Shown here in pieces: positions 16,831 to 25,231 of a stretch of 64,000 nucleotides of DNA. The notes under the pieces were generated by a model. It was not told the origin of the DNA and searched no databases. It worked only from the letters and a program-made list of their open reading frames with translations. Source of the DNA: Rhodospirillaceae bacterium (GTDB lineage Bacteria > Pseudomonadota > Alphaproteobacteria > Dongiales > Dongiaceae); contig SSEL01000058.1 of assembly GCA_008012315.1 (NCBI GenBank), positions 62,001-126,000 of the forward strand, written 5' to 3'. The position numbers and the translations under genes are program-made. Within the stretch, counting starts at the first letter, position 1, and each line of letters begins with the position of its first letter.

Positions 16831-17808
16831 GTGAATAGACTGTTTTCGACCATGGCTGTACATCCACGTGATCGATTTTCGTTCTGGCACGAGGTTGCCT
16901 GCGTGAAGGTCGTGGACCATGACTCGCGGCCGGATTCCCAACCGCACTTTCACGCTGAGCTGCAATATAGTTCCGTCATGGATATTGGGCTCGTCAAGTT
17001 TGAAAACTCACCGATGAGTGTGTCTCATATCGATCGCCACATAGCTCGTGCGACGAGCGACGAGTTTTTCCTCTGCAACCAACTCCACGGTTCGTTGACA
17101 CTCGAACAGAACGGGCGCCAAGCCACGCTCGCCGAAGGCGAAATGGCGCTTCTTGATCCGCTACTGCCTTACACAGGCAAGTTCCATGTTGGGTCAGAAC
17201 TTCTTGTCCTCAAGCTACCTCGGCGGGAGATCGAAGCGCGCATCGGTAAGACGCCGGAAATGCTCATCCAGACAATCAAGCGCTCACGTCCGGAAAATTT
17301 GCTAACCTTCTCCTATATCGCCATGTTGGCTGAGCACGGTGGAAACCTAGCGCCAACGTGCGATGCATTTGCACGAAATCATTTGCTCGATCTAGTTGGC
17401 ATTTCCCTGGGAAATGCCGGAGACCGCCGGCCGCGGTTATCCTCGGCTCGTGCTGTCAGCTTGGCGAAGATTCGGTCGGTAATTGAGGCACGACTGACTG
17501 ATCCAGAACTGGATATCGAAACGATTTCCAGGGCTGCTGGGATCAGCGCACGGTATGCCAATGCCATCGTCAAAGACACGGGGCAATCACTCATGCGTTT
17601 TGTTCTCGAGCGCCGTCTCGCTCATTGCAAAACAGCGCTTGAAGATCCTGCTCAGATAAATCGGACGATTAGTGAAATCGCCTACGGCTGGGGCTTTACG
17701 GATATGACCCATTTTGGACGGGTGTTCAAACAAACCTTTGGATCTCTGCCCCGCGATCATCGGCGACAATACCTGGAGACTTTGAAATTAGCTGACAAGG
17801 ACAGCTAG
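16831..17808 (+). CDS. AraC-family regulator
   Basis: A protein of 325 residues starting at GTG 16831 (VNRLFSTMAVHPRDRFSFWH), with AGGAG six bases upstream. The N-terminal about 190 residues are an AraC_binding_2-type ligand domain (PHFHAELQYSSVMDIGLVKF, then DEFFLCNQLHGSLTLEQNG). The last about 110 are the double helix-turn-helix domain: IETISRAAGISARYANAIVK, then FVLERRLAHCKTALED, then ISEIAYGWGFTDMTHFGRVF. No target gene is obvious; it sits between the c-di-GMP gene, which diverges from it, and the GHKL-nuclease gene, which converges on it. Confidence 0.9.
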   Translation: MNRLFSTMAVHPRDRFSFWHEVACVKVVDHDSRPDSQPHFHAELQYSSVMDIGLVKFENSPMSVSHIDRHIARATSDEFFLCNQLHGSLTLEQNGRQATLAEGEMALLDPLLPYTGKFHVGSELLVLKLPRREIEARIGKTPEMLIQTIKRSRPENLLTFSYIAMLAEHGGNLAPTCDAFARNHLLDLVGISLGNAGDRRPRLSSARAVSLAKIRSVIEARLTDPELDIETISRAAGISARYANAIVKDTGQSLMRFVLERRLAHCKTALEDPAQINRTISEIAYGWGFTDMTHFGRVFKQTFGSLPRDHRRQYLETLKLADKDS

Positions 17809-17923
17809 TCGTAATCTTCACAGCTCCCGCCTCGTCCCGGAGTGAGCGTTCATTGGCCCAAGATATCCATTTCCTTTGGCAAAAAGCGAGACTTCGCCTC
17901 GCCAGTCAGACATCAAAACGCGA

Positions 17924-20047
17924 TCACTCAGCTGCTGCCGCGGATTTCGAGGGCAGCTTCTCGATCTTAAGCTTCGCGAAGAACGCCTGATTGCGCAGCG
18001 ATGCGTTCTGAAGCACCTGATCGTAGGGAATGAATTCGAAGTAAGCATTTAGATCGTCGAAGTACGCAAATCGCCCGTTACCGTCCGGCGTTGGCTTATA
18101 AATTTGATGAGCTTTCAAAAGCTCATAGAGTTGATCAGAGGGCTCCGCAATCAAGAAGCAATGAAATGGTGTCTTGTCATTGATATCTGTGATGCGCTCG
18201 CCATCATGGGTGTAACAGCTTTTAGACTGCAAAGACTCGATGTACTTACGAATTTGGAAAACAGGGTTGTCACCAGGAGCTCCCGAATAGGTGACCTTAT
18301 CTGGGCTCTTAAACTCGACGATTACTACTGGATCTTTTGTATTCTCGCGACGAAACAGCATGGGGCGCTTGAATATCGCTAAGTCAGGCTCACTCCCATC
18401 ACCGTAAAGCTTCATGTCCTTCAGAGCTTCACGCCGCAATTCCTCTTCCGCAGTCACCGGCTCCTGTTCTTTTGCGAAGGTTCGAATCTGGCGGTCCGAC
18501 GTGATGTAAGTGTAATAGGCGAGGCGATCGTCTATTAGCCAAAGGTTATGGTCGTCGTAGTTGAGCGTGTCACTCGTCACACCCAACGGACAGAATATTT
18601 CATGAACAATGTCTTCTGGCTGGTGCTTTGAAGTTGCTTTGTCGATCTTTCGGCGCTCTTTTAAAATTTCGATCACCCAGCGGCGCTCGACCACATACTG
18701 GGCGAGAGCGCTCTTTTCTGTCTCTCCAAGAGCCGCGGTTAGGTCGTGCACGTGCTTCGCGAACTGCTCGTCCGACATACTTGCCGAATTGACTTGGAGC
18801 TTCTCCACCTGTTTATACAACGCTTTGTTGGCGCGGTGCCGCCTGATTGCCACATCTTGAACGAGCTGTGTTTCATCCCAGTTTAGCGGCATATCTTCTA
18901 CGTACTCTTCGACGTTAGTAATCCCCGATGCGTATAGCGGATTCTCTTGCAGCACGCGCTCAAGCATCTCTCTATTCCGCTGTCGTCTCTCCTTCAAATA
19001 GGGGTCAAGAAACGCTTTCGTCGTGTCCACAATGAGCTTGGTTACTTCTTCGAAGTCGATGTCACCGAGATCGAACCCAGTACGTTCATGGTTCAAGGCT
19101 TCATCGAACATTGGACCCGAAACGAGGCCGATATAGATTAGGCTGCCATGTTCCTCGCTGGGGAGCGACTTAAGACCAATAACATCGTCAATTTTGTTAG
19201 TAACGACGGACCTATCCGCTGCACAGAAAATCAAAGAGTTGCCAATGGGAGCCAGCTTCTTCGGGAGTAGCAAATGCATGATAAAGCATTTGTGGCTGTC
19301 ATCGATTGCGACCTCGACCGGCTGCTTGTCGCCTATGATGGAGTCAAAAAAGAAGTCGGAGAGATTGGTAGATCCCTCTTCATCGATTAGATTGATCTTG
19401 AGACGCTTCGGCTGAGCGAAGAGGGAGATAAAGTGAGCAAGGAGACTGTTGCGAATGTCACCTGGTTTCACGTGGGCCTTCGCCGAAAACCGATCGTCGA
19501 ATTCTCGCAAGTTTACGATAGTTCCCGTTTTCGTAGTGGCTGGCAAAACCGCTTCGTTGTATGCGTCAAAGGGGCTCTCATTGTTCAATCTGAAATCAAA
19601 TGATCTTTGTACTTTCTGCTCGCCGCGTTCAAAGATGGATACTACTTCATTCTTACGAAACACCTTAAGCCACGATAAACGGCCGATGCCGCGTCCCTTT
19701 TTGGCCGCTCGATACTCCGTGTCCAGCTCTTGAAAATGGAGAAATAGCGGGTCAGTCAGGCCTATTCCGTTGTCGGAAATAACGAAGCCTTCAACGTCCC
19801 CATGTTTAGGTCTCGGACCCGGTCGATCTTCGTCAATGGGTCGCCGAAGCACCTCAATGCTCACAATGCCGTCGTCGGCCCATGTATCGGGGAAGCGCTC
19901 TTGTATTGCGTAGAGCGCGTTTGTAACCGCTTCGTAGATTGGCATCATTGAGTTCGACGCCGTTGGCGGTAGGTTGAAGTTGCGGACGCGCCCTGTAAAG
20001 CTATGGCGCATCTCTGGCTGTTTGAAGTCTATTATTTGGCTCGTCAT
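17924..20047 (-). CDS. GHKL-ATPase / PD-(D/E)XK nuclease fusion, putative single-gene defence protein
   Basis: A protein of 707 residues; ATG 20047 is chosen for its GGGGGAAGGA ribosome site. The N-terminus is a GHKL (HSP90/MutL/MORC-type) ATPase: N-box EAVTNALYA (39-47), SDNGIGLTD (91-99) and the lid GRGIGRLSWLKVF (118-130). A middle domain of about 350 residues, partly helical, follows. At about 555-590 is a nuclease core: EPDLAIFKRP (Asp) and VVIVEFKSP (Glu and Lys of ExK), then a conserved Gln in FQIRKYIESLQ. MORC-related GHKL proteins fused to nucleases are known from defence islands. Here it stands alone, without an adjacent methylase. It has its own promoter region upstream. Function is inferred. 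Confidence 0.8.
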   Translation of the reverse strand: MTSQIIDFKQPEMRHSFTGRVRNFNLPPTASNSMMPIYEAVTNALYAIQERFPDTWADDGIVSIEVLRRPIDEDRPGPRPKHGDVEGFVISDNGIGLTDPLFLHFQELDTEYRAAKKGRGIGRLSWLKVFRKNEVVSIFERGEQKVQRSFDFRLNNESPFDAYNEAVLPATTKTGTIVNLREFDDRFSAKAHVKPGDIRNSLLAHFISLFAQPKRLKINLIDEEGSTNLSDFFFDSIIGDKQPVEVAIDDSHKCFIMHLLLPKKLAPIGNSLIFCAADRSVVTNKIDDVIGLKSLPSEEHGSLIYIGLVSGPMFDEALNHERTGFDLGDIDFEEVTKLIVDTTKAFLDPYLKERRQRNREMLERVLQENPLYASGITNVEEYVEDMPLNWDETQLVQDVAIRRHRANKALYKQVEKLQVNSASMSDEQFAKHVHDLTAALGETEKSALAQYVVERRWVIEILKERRKIDKATSKHQPEDIVHEIFCPLGVTSDTLNYDDHNLWLIDDRLAYYTYITSDRQIRTFAKEQEPVTAEEELRREALKDMKLYGDGSEPDLAIFKRPMLFRRENTKDPVVIVEFKSPDKVTYSGAPGDNPVFQIRKYIESLQSKSCYTHDGERITDINDKTPFHCFLIAEPSDQLYELLKAHQIYKPTPDGNGRFAYFDDLNAYFEFIPYDQVLQNASLRNQAFFAKLKIEKLPSKSAAAAE

Positions 20048-20083
20048 TGTCGTCCTTCCCCCAATGCAGGTTACGACTTTCAC

Positions 20084-20532
20084 TCGCGTAAGGCGAGCTT
20101 CATGATGTGGCTACTCCGCAAATCGTAATTGCTTCTGGCTTAGGGCTTCTCATAAGCGTCCTTAGGTCTCCGCCTGTTGATGATTATGCCACGGCAGCAA
20201 CAATACGAGGACATTCACGCTGGACGGTGTCGCGGGCATTGGGGAAGCGCCGGAGGCTTCGACCAAGACGAGCGCCGACGGGTACGGTCAGACCCAGCCA
20301 CGACTTTGATCATTGAAAGTATCCATTAGTAAATATATGTGGACGCTATGCCCACCTGATATCGACAGTTTCAGGCAGAGTTAAGGGAAATGGAAAGCGG
20401 CCAGGGCCGGACGGTTACAAACGGTCAGAGGCTGACTTGGCTGTTTCATTTTATTTTTGCGTAGCGAGTTACGCGAATATTAAACTCGATCGAACGATTT
20501 TGCTCGGACCTGGAAAACCAAGAAAAATTCCG
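20084..20532. other. Non-coding stretch inside the element
   Basis: About 450 bases upstream of the GHKL gene. It must contain that gene's promoter. No convincing gene was seen. The right end abuts repeat copy B. Confidence 0.4.
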
Positions 20533-20673
20533 GATCATGACGGGCTGATGCTTAGGCAATGAGGAAACAGCATTGAACGTGATTTCGTAGCATCCATTCC
20601 AGTTCATCACTGTCTTCGATCGGCAAGGCCGTTTTTTCGGCCCCTCACGGCCCTCAGCGTATTTTCGCACCAC
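20446..20673 (-). CDS. Possible small protein downstream of rep
   Basis: A 75-residue minus-strand frame whose core MNWNGCYEITFNAVSSLPKH is similar to MDWNGYYIITLNAVSSLAKH encoded in repeat copy A, with no gaps between them. The differences are mostly replacement changes, so there is no clear sign of protein-level conservation. The likely start is the internal ATG near 20607 rather than the first codon. Listed as a doubtful gene because the two copies keep the frame. Confidence 0.25.
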   Translation of the reverse strand: MVRKYAEGREGPKKRPCRSKTVMNWNGCYEITFNAVSSLPKHQPVMIRNFSWFSRSEQNRSIEFNIRVTRYAKIK

Positions 20674-20946
20674 CCCTAGCCGAGCCCTCCTTCACGCGCG
20701 GCCGTCGGCCTTCTTTTCGGCCTTCTCACAGCCTGCCTCGACGAGCAAGGGGGTCGCTCGGCCGAAACACGCGTCTTCGATTTCTCGTTACGGAATGCCA
20801 GCTGGAATGAACCGGCAAAATTTGTGAGCATGGGGACTACCCCCGGAGGCATCATTGCCCCCGGAGGGTATTTTGTGTCCGTTGCACCTAATCGCGATGG
20901 GGAACTCTTGATGGTACCAGGTTCTCCAACCGCCACTGATCGACGC
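20533..20946. repeat. Element repeat, copy B (about 410 bp), at the rep 3' end
   Basis: Partner of 11933-12345. It spans the last about 20 codons of rep and 350 bases downstream. It holds a T-tract hairpin (GGCCG-TTTTTT-CGGCC) and a direct subrepeat CCCCCGGAGG, repeated about 25 bases apart. Its position next to an HUH Rep makes a replication origin or a single-strand recombination site a reasonable guess, not a demonstrated one. Confidence 0.8.
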
Positions 20947-21613
20947 TCTCCTGTTGCGGCTTAGTCAGCAGCCAATTTTCGGCCTCGTCTCTGCTCATGT
21001 GACCCAAGGCGATAGTCATACGGGCTCTATAGTGATTTGGATGCACCGTGAATGACTTCTTTCTTCGAGTGCGAGCTGCTTCACTGAGAAATTCCGAGGC
21101 ACCGCACCTTTTTCCGATAACTGTTCCTCCAAATTCACGGCGAATGCCAAGAGCAGTACATATTTTTTTGCCGGCACCTTTCAGCATGTACCGAACAGTA
21201 CCATTTGCCCTCCCAATCTCAGTACCTGGTGGAAATTGCTTTGATTTCACAATTCCTTGCTTTACTCGACAGCCAGCTTTCCGAAGCCATCGTCGCTGCA
21301 GCCGACCGAACTCTTCGACAAACGTCGGAGGCACATGAACCAAATAGTGTCCATGGATACCGGTCTTACAGTGGTTTTCAAGAACCCAGACTTGAGCGAA
21401 TGGAACACCTCTTCTGCGCAACCACTCACAAGCCAATTTCCAAAAGCGTGTTTGGGCTGCATGGAAATCAGCTGAAACCTCTGCCTGCTCCCAATTGATC
21501 GTTATCCACCGGTTCAGTCGATAGCCGACGCGGAAAGCTTCATCGACGCTCTCAACAATATTTCTCACACCACGGAGAGAGAGAGCGACCGATAGGCTAT
21601 TACCATCATTCAT
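20888..21613 (-). CDS. HUH-type rolling-circle Rep-like protein
   Basis: A protein of 241 residues from ATG 21613 (GTG 21628 is an alternative). It shows the order of HUH endonuclease motifs: NRWITINWE (motif I strand), then VWVLENHCKTGIHGHYLVHV (Glu plus the His-x-His pair), then GTVRYMLKGAGKK (motif III, with the Tyr-x-x-Lys arrangement of single-tyrosine Reps). Such proteins nick one strand at an origin and drive rolling-circle replication of phages, plasmids or satellites. Its start overlaps the stop of the upstream small gene by 8 bases, implying coupled translation. The C-terminus lies inside repeat copy B. Confidence 0.75.
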   Translation of the reverse strand: MNDGNSLSVALSLRGVRNIVESVDEAFRVGYRLNRWITINWEQAEVSADFHAAQTRFWKLACEWLRRRGVPFAQVWVLENHCKTGIHGHYLVHVPPTFVEEFGRLQRRWLRKAGCRVKQGIVKSKQFPPGTEIGRANGTVRYMLKGAGKKICTALGIRREFGGTVIGKRCGASEFLSEAARTRRKKSFTVHPNHYRARMTIALGHMSRDEAENWLLTKPQQESVDQWRLENLVPSRVPHRD

Positions 21614-22019
21614 CAGACGGCCCCCCACTCACACTGTGTAACGATCGTTTCTGTATCCGACGCTTGTACAAGTTCAGCCGTATAGCTACGGCAATCATCG
21701 TCGTATTACTCGTAAACCTATTCGGTAATTCCTCTGCTTGCCTTACCCATATATGTGCTCGACAGCTCACATAGAGGAACTTTGCTGATGCAAATCTCCA
21801 GGCTAAGGCGATGGAATACCGGCAATAACTCGGTTTATGGCTCACTTCCTTGACCTGCAGCGGCCGCAAGTTTTGCAGTCTGCCAAAGTTGTTGGGTGTC
21901 AGCTGATATCCCCGGCGCAAGTATTCGCCGGCCCGCAAGATAAAGGCCAGACAATTAGGCATACCTAATACCATGCAGTTCGAGCATTGGAAGTTTCGCC
22001 CGATGCGCAAGACGAGCAT
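21606..22019 (-). CDS. Small basic protein between alpA and rep
   Basis: A protein of 137 residues from ATG 22019, starting MLVLRIGRNFQCSNCMVLGM with a CxxC pair. The sequence is basic and has no recognised family. What supports it is the layout: TAATG joins it to the alpA stop, and its TGA overlaps the rep start, so the three genes form one coupled unit. The protein sequence itself has low complexity in places and it could be a spurious frame. Confidence 0.45.
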   Translation of the reverse strand: MLVLRIGRNFQCSNCMVLGMPNCLAFILRAGEYLRRGYQLTPNNFGRLQNLRPLQVKEVSHKPSYCRYSIALAWRFASAKFLYVSCRAHIWVRQAEELPNRFTSNTTMIAVAIRLNLYKRRIQKRSLHSVSGGPSDE

Positions 22020-22213
22020 TAGATGTCCTCCCTTTGGTTTTGCTCTAGGGACTTCATCCATTCAGAAAGAGCATGGGAGGAGATTAAGGTGCGAGACCCG
22101 GCTTTAATTTTCCGCGGCCCCCGACCGTCTTTCCATTCTTTATAGATCCACGCACGACTGATGCGCGCAATTTTGCACGCCTCGGCTACGGTGAAGATTT
22201 TTGGGTGTTCCAT
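22019..22213 (-). CDS. alpA: AlpA/MerR-like small DNA-binding protein (excisionase or regulator)
   Basis: A 64-residue single helix-turn-helix domain: IFTVAEACKIARISRAWIYK, then RGPRKIKAGSRTLISSHALS and EWMKSLE. This is the AlpA / excisionase layout found beside tyrosine integrases in tRNA-borne elements. The encoded protein probably acts as recombination directionality factor or activates excision genes. Its stop and the next start share the sequence TAATG. The gap of about 230 bases to the integrase stop is AT-rich and should hold its promoter. Confidence 0.8.
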   Translation of the reverse strand: MEHPKIFTVAEACKIARISRAWIYKEWKDGRGPRKIKAGSRTLISSHALSEWMKSLEQNQREDI

Positions 22214-22440
22214 GGCAATGTCCTTTAAGGTTTCAACCTAAGTACATAGCCGGCCTCTTTTTGGAGGAACTGGGTCAATTCATCCCATTTAAGGACAATA
22301 AACCTTATATCCTTTTTTTTAACTCAACTAACCTGTTGTTCTATCTCAATAGTAAATGCACTGTAGATTGTTTTCCTATTTAGATACAAAAACCCTATCC
22401 GCTCCATAGTATTTTATAATTTACAGAATATCGTTTCACA

Positions 22441-23739
22441 TCAATTACAAGGGAGCATTTGTAGTTGGTCGGCGACCGGCCCGGTAAGTCCTCCAATTTC
22501 TTCCTGCGGATTTTCTATGAAGCGCGGCGAGCTTCTACGAATAACGTCCGAGACATAACTTTTAGCGAGATGCCCATAATGGCGTTCGACCATCCGGGTA
22601 TCCCGATGCCCCAGGTTCTGGGCAACGACAATAAGTTCGGCGCCATTCATGATGGTAAGGCTTGCCCAAGTATGGCGCAGTCCATGAAAAGTAAAGGAAG
22701 GGTCTAAGCCAGCGGCACGAAGGGCATCCTTAAAGGGACGATGCTGATGATCCTGTTTCCAGGGCGATCCATCTGCTTTCTTTAGCAAGCTATCGCTCGA
22801 TGGTCTGTTTGCTACGAGCCTGATGCAAAGAGCTATTCCTTCCTTATTTAGAACGATATGTCGGGATTTGCCGCTTTTGCTTTCTCTGACATGCAGCGTT
22901 CCGCTTTCTGGATGGAAATCAGAGACCAACAATGCTCCGAGCTCGGCGTACCTCCCGCCGGACAGAAGAGCTAGCTGCACCAAGTCCCGCAGATCTGGCG
23001 AACAGACCGCGAGAAGATGCCGCGCTTCCTCGATCGTCAGATAGCGGGAGCGCGCGCGTTCTGTATTTGGAAACGCCTTTACACGAGCCCATGCTTCGTT
23101 TCGAGCGATGAGCCCTTCCGACCACGCTCGATTCAAGGCCGCCCGAAGGATAGTCAATTGCCGGTTTGCCCGCAGGCGACGTTTTCTCTCGGCCTCCTTC
23201 AAATTTGCATCTTCTGCCCGAAACCTTCTTACCTTGGATCGCCCACTTCTCAGTCGTGGAGGCTCAGAAGCAATTTGCTGGTGCCATTTACGAATCAGCA
23301 CGGTTGTCAGCTTGGCAACGTCGATATGACCAAGGTGAGGAAGAATGAAAGCGTTTATGTAGATTTTGATATGGCCATATGACTTTCGGTGCGTTCTGAT
23401 CCACTCGAGATAGTCAGACATACATTCCGAGATGGTGTATGGCCCACGACGCTGAACGCCTATTGCTTGCTGATCGAGCCACTCCCGCGCTAGCTGCTGC
23501 GCTTGATCAAAACTTAATATTGTCTTCCCGTTAGAAGGAATTGCATCGTCCGCTGCAGCCAGCGCCGAATAACGATGCTTACTTGATAGACTGTCCCAAT
23601 ATCGAACCGTCCAGGATCCTCCCTGCGCCAAGCGGCGATATCCTAAATGCCCTCCTTTGGTCAGCCTTACCCAATATGGCTCTGCTTTGGGCGACAATTT
23701 CTGTCGCGCCGCCTTGCTCTGCAGTTGCACGATTCGCAC
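22441..23739 (-). CDS. int: Tyrosine-type site-specific integrase
   Basis: A 432-residue tyrosine recombinase, starting at GTG 23739. The SAM-like core-binding domain occupies about 95-230. Catalytic residues are visible in order: Arg in LLSGGRYAELGALL, Lys in the beta-hairpin VRESKSGKSRHI, His-x-x-Arg in FHGLRHTWASL, His in NLGHRDTRMV and the nucleophile Tyr in ERHYGHLAKSY. It starts about 135 bases from the right attachment repeat and reads into the element, the standard position. It is intact, so excision remains plausible. Confidence 0.95.
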   Translation of the reverse strand: MRIVQLQSKAARQKLSPKAEPYWVRLTKGGHLGYRRLAQGGSWTVRYWDSLSSKHRYSALAAADDAIPSNGKTILSFDQAQQLAREWLDQQAIGVQRRGPYTISECMSDYLEWIRTHRKSYGHIKIYINAFILPHLGHIDVAKLTTVLIRKWHQQIASEPPRLRSGRSKVRRFRAEDANLKEAERKRRLRANRQLTILRAALNRAWSEGLIARNEAWARVKAFPNTERARSRYLTIEEARHLLAVCSPDLRDLVQLALLSGGRYAELGALLVSDFHPESGTLHVRESKSGKSRHIVLNKEGIALCIRLVANRPSSDSLLKKADGSPWKQDHQHRPFKDALRAAGLDPSFTFHGLRHTWASLTIMNGAELIVVAQNLGHRDTRMVERHYGHLAKSYVSDVIRRSSPRFIENPQEEIGGLTGPVADQLQMLPCN

Positions 23740-23874
23740 TCACGTCGATATGGAAAAAATCCGGAAAAATGCTCCTGGACACCGGTAAGATGTGGGAAAC
23801 GGCCATCGAAATTTCAATTTCGGATCAACAGCTTACCCCGTCTACACGAATCCATCCGCATCCAAAGTTTAAAT

Positions 23875-23938
23875 TTCCCAAGCTTACGACGAGGGTTCGA
23901 TTCCCTTCACCCGCTCCAATGCTTTCAATCGGTTAGCT
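23875..23938 (+). repeat. Right attachment repeat (displaced tRNA-Gly 3' half)
   Basis: Copy of 4505-4568. Two of the three mismatches (23892 A for G; 23906 T for C) fall on the two partners of one T-stem base pair, so the stem is preserved as A-U instead of G-C. This is probably the original host tRNA 3' half, displaced by integration. Confidence 0.92.
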
Positions 23939-24289
23939 TCTGTTTCAACAAATCGCTCGGCCGTCATCCGAAAAATCCGGAAACGGCGAGTTCTCTTCCG
24001 TCATCGCGCCAGTCCCCCCTAATGCGTCTTATCCGCGGCACGTCCTGGTGTCTCTTGTTCTCGGCACGCCCTCGCAGCAAGGCGCGATGACAATCGCGCA
24101 TGCGGCGGATGTCGACGGTGCTTCCCGGCCGAACGAACCTGCCTTCATGGCACAGGCTCAGCTGCGGCAATTGCCCGGCCATGGGCCACCGCATGCGCAT
24201 GGCAGATATTCTCCGGCCGAAGCCATGCCGACATCGCCCGCCGGCCGGGCCTACTTGCGCGCCAAAGCGCAGCGACCCATTTCAACTTC
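23939..24289. other. Non-coding stretch right of the element
   Basis: About 350 bases. The first 50 resemble the left flank (ATCCGAAAAATCCGGAAAC against ATCCGGAAAAAATCCGGAAA). The rest presumably holds the promoter of the protease gene. No gene seen. Confidence 0.4.
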
Positions 24290-25231
24290 ATGCCATACGA
24301 TTCACCACTTCCTGCCGATGACACGCTGGATCCCTACTCCGCCCGTGTGACACAAGCGTTCGAAGCTGTCGGCCCGGCCGTCGTGCATATTCTTGCCGAG
24401 GGCCAAGGACGGGGCACAGGATCCGGCGTGCTCTATGCTCCCGACGGTTATCTGATGACGAATAGCCATGTCGTCTCCGGGGCTTCGCATATCTCGGCGA
24501 GACTGACGGATGGACGGCAGTTTGCCGCGACGCTCATTGGCGATGACCCGGCGACCGATCTGGCGATCCTGCGTCTTGAAGGAAACCGGTTTCCTTATGC
24601 CCAGTTCGGCAGCTCGGCGCATTTGCGCGTTGGTCAGCTGGTCGTCGCGATCGGCAATCCGCTGGGATTCCAGGCGACCGTCACCGCCGGGATCGTCAGT
24701 GCCCTCAGCAGGACCTTGCGCTCGCCGGCCGGCCGGTTGATCGAGAGCGTCATTCAGACCGATGCCGCCCTCAATCCCGGCAATTCCGGCGGCGCGCTGG
24801 TCGATGGTTGGGGCCGCGTCATCGGCATCAACACGGCGATGATCGGCCAGGCTCAGGGCCTGTGTTTCGCCATCGGTATCGATACAGCGATCGACGTGAC
24901 GATGCGGCTGATGCGCGATGGCCGCGTCAAGCGCGCGGTGCTGGGCTTCGCCGGCCAGACGATCATGCTCGATGCCCGGCTGAGCCGGGGATTGCGGCGC
25001 GCCAGCCCGACCGCCGTGCAAATCGTCGAGGTCATCGCCGGCGGCGCCATCGATCGTGCCGGGCTGCAGAAGGGCGACGTGATCCTGGCCGTGGATGAAC
25101 AAGCCATCCTGTCGATCGACGATCTGCACCGCTATCTGACCGCCGAGGTGGTTGGCAAGTCATCGGTGCTGACCATCATGAACAAGACCGGGCTGCAGCG
25201 AATCGCCGTGACACCAAAAGCCGATACATAA
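24290..25231 (+). CDS. S1C (HtrA/Deg-type) serine protease with PDZ domain, no signal peptide
   Basis: A 313-residue trypsin-like protease. The catalytic triad is visible: His in MTNSHVVSGA, Asp in PATDLAILRL and Ser in LNPGNSGGALVD. A single PDZ domain covers about 215-305 (VEVIAGGAIDRAGLQKGDVI). DegP-type proteins have a signal peptide and often two PDZ domains; here the N-terminus MPYDSPLPADDTLDPYSARV is hydrophilic, so the protein is probably cytoplasmic unless the start is wrong. No upstream signal-like frame was seen. Confidence 0.93.
   Translation: MPYDSPLPADDTLDPYSARVTQAFEAVGPAVVHILAEGQGRGTGSGVLYAPDGYLMTNSHVVSGASHISARLTDGRQFAATLIGDDPATDLAILRLEGNRFPYAQFGSSAHLRVGQLVVAIGNPLGFQATVTAGIVSALSRTLRSPAGRLIESVIQTDAALNPGNSGGALVDGWGRVIGINTAMIGQAQGLCFAIGIDTAIDVTMRLMRDGRVKRAVLGFAGQTIMLDARLSRGLRRASPTAVQIVEVIAGGAIDRAGLQKGDVILAVDEQAILSIDDLHRYLTAEVVGKSSVLTIMNKTGLQRIAVTPKADT

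Larger units (their letters stand above)
4505..23938 (+). mobile_element. 19.4-kb integrative element in tRNA-Gly(CCC)
   Basis: Bounded by the two tRNA-derived direct repeats. The integrase gene sits next to the right repeat, followed inward by alpA, a small coupled gene and an HUH Rep gene. Composition is visibly more AT-rich than the flanking core genes. No conjugation, capsid or terminase genes are recognisable, so it is not a complete conjugative element or prophage. It may be a satellite-like or mobilisable island that replicates by a Rep-dependent mechanism when excised. The cargo, at about 4.6-20.0 kb, is signalling and probable defence genes. Confidence 0.92.

Noticed and set aside
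4505-23938. Prophage interpretation of the island
   Set aside because: No capsid, portal, terminase, tail or lysis genes were found; Rep plus integrase alone does not make a phage.
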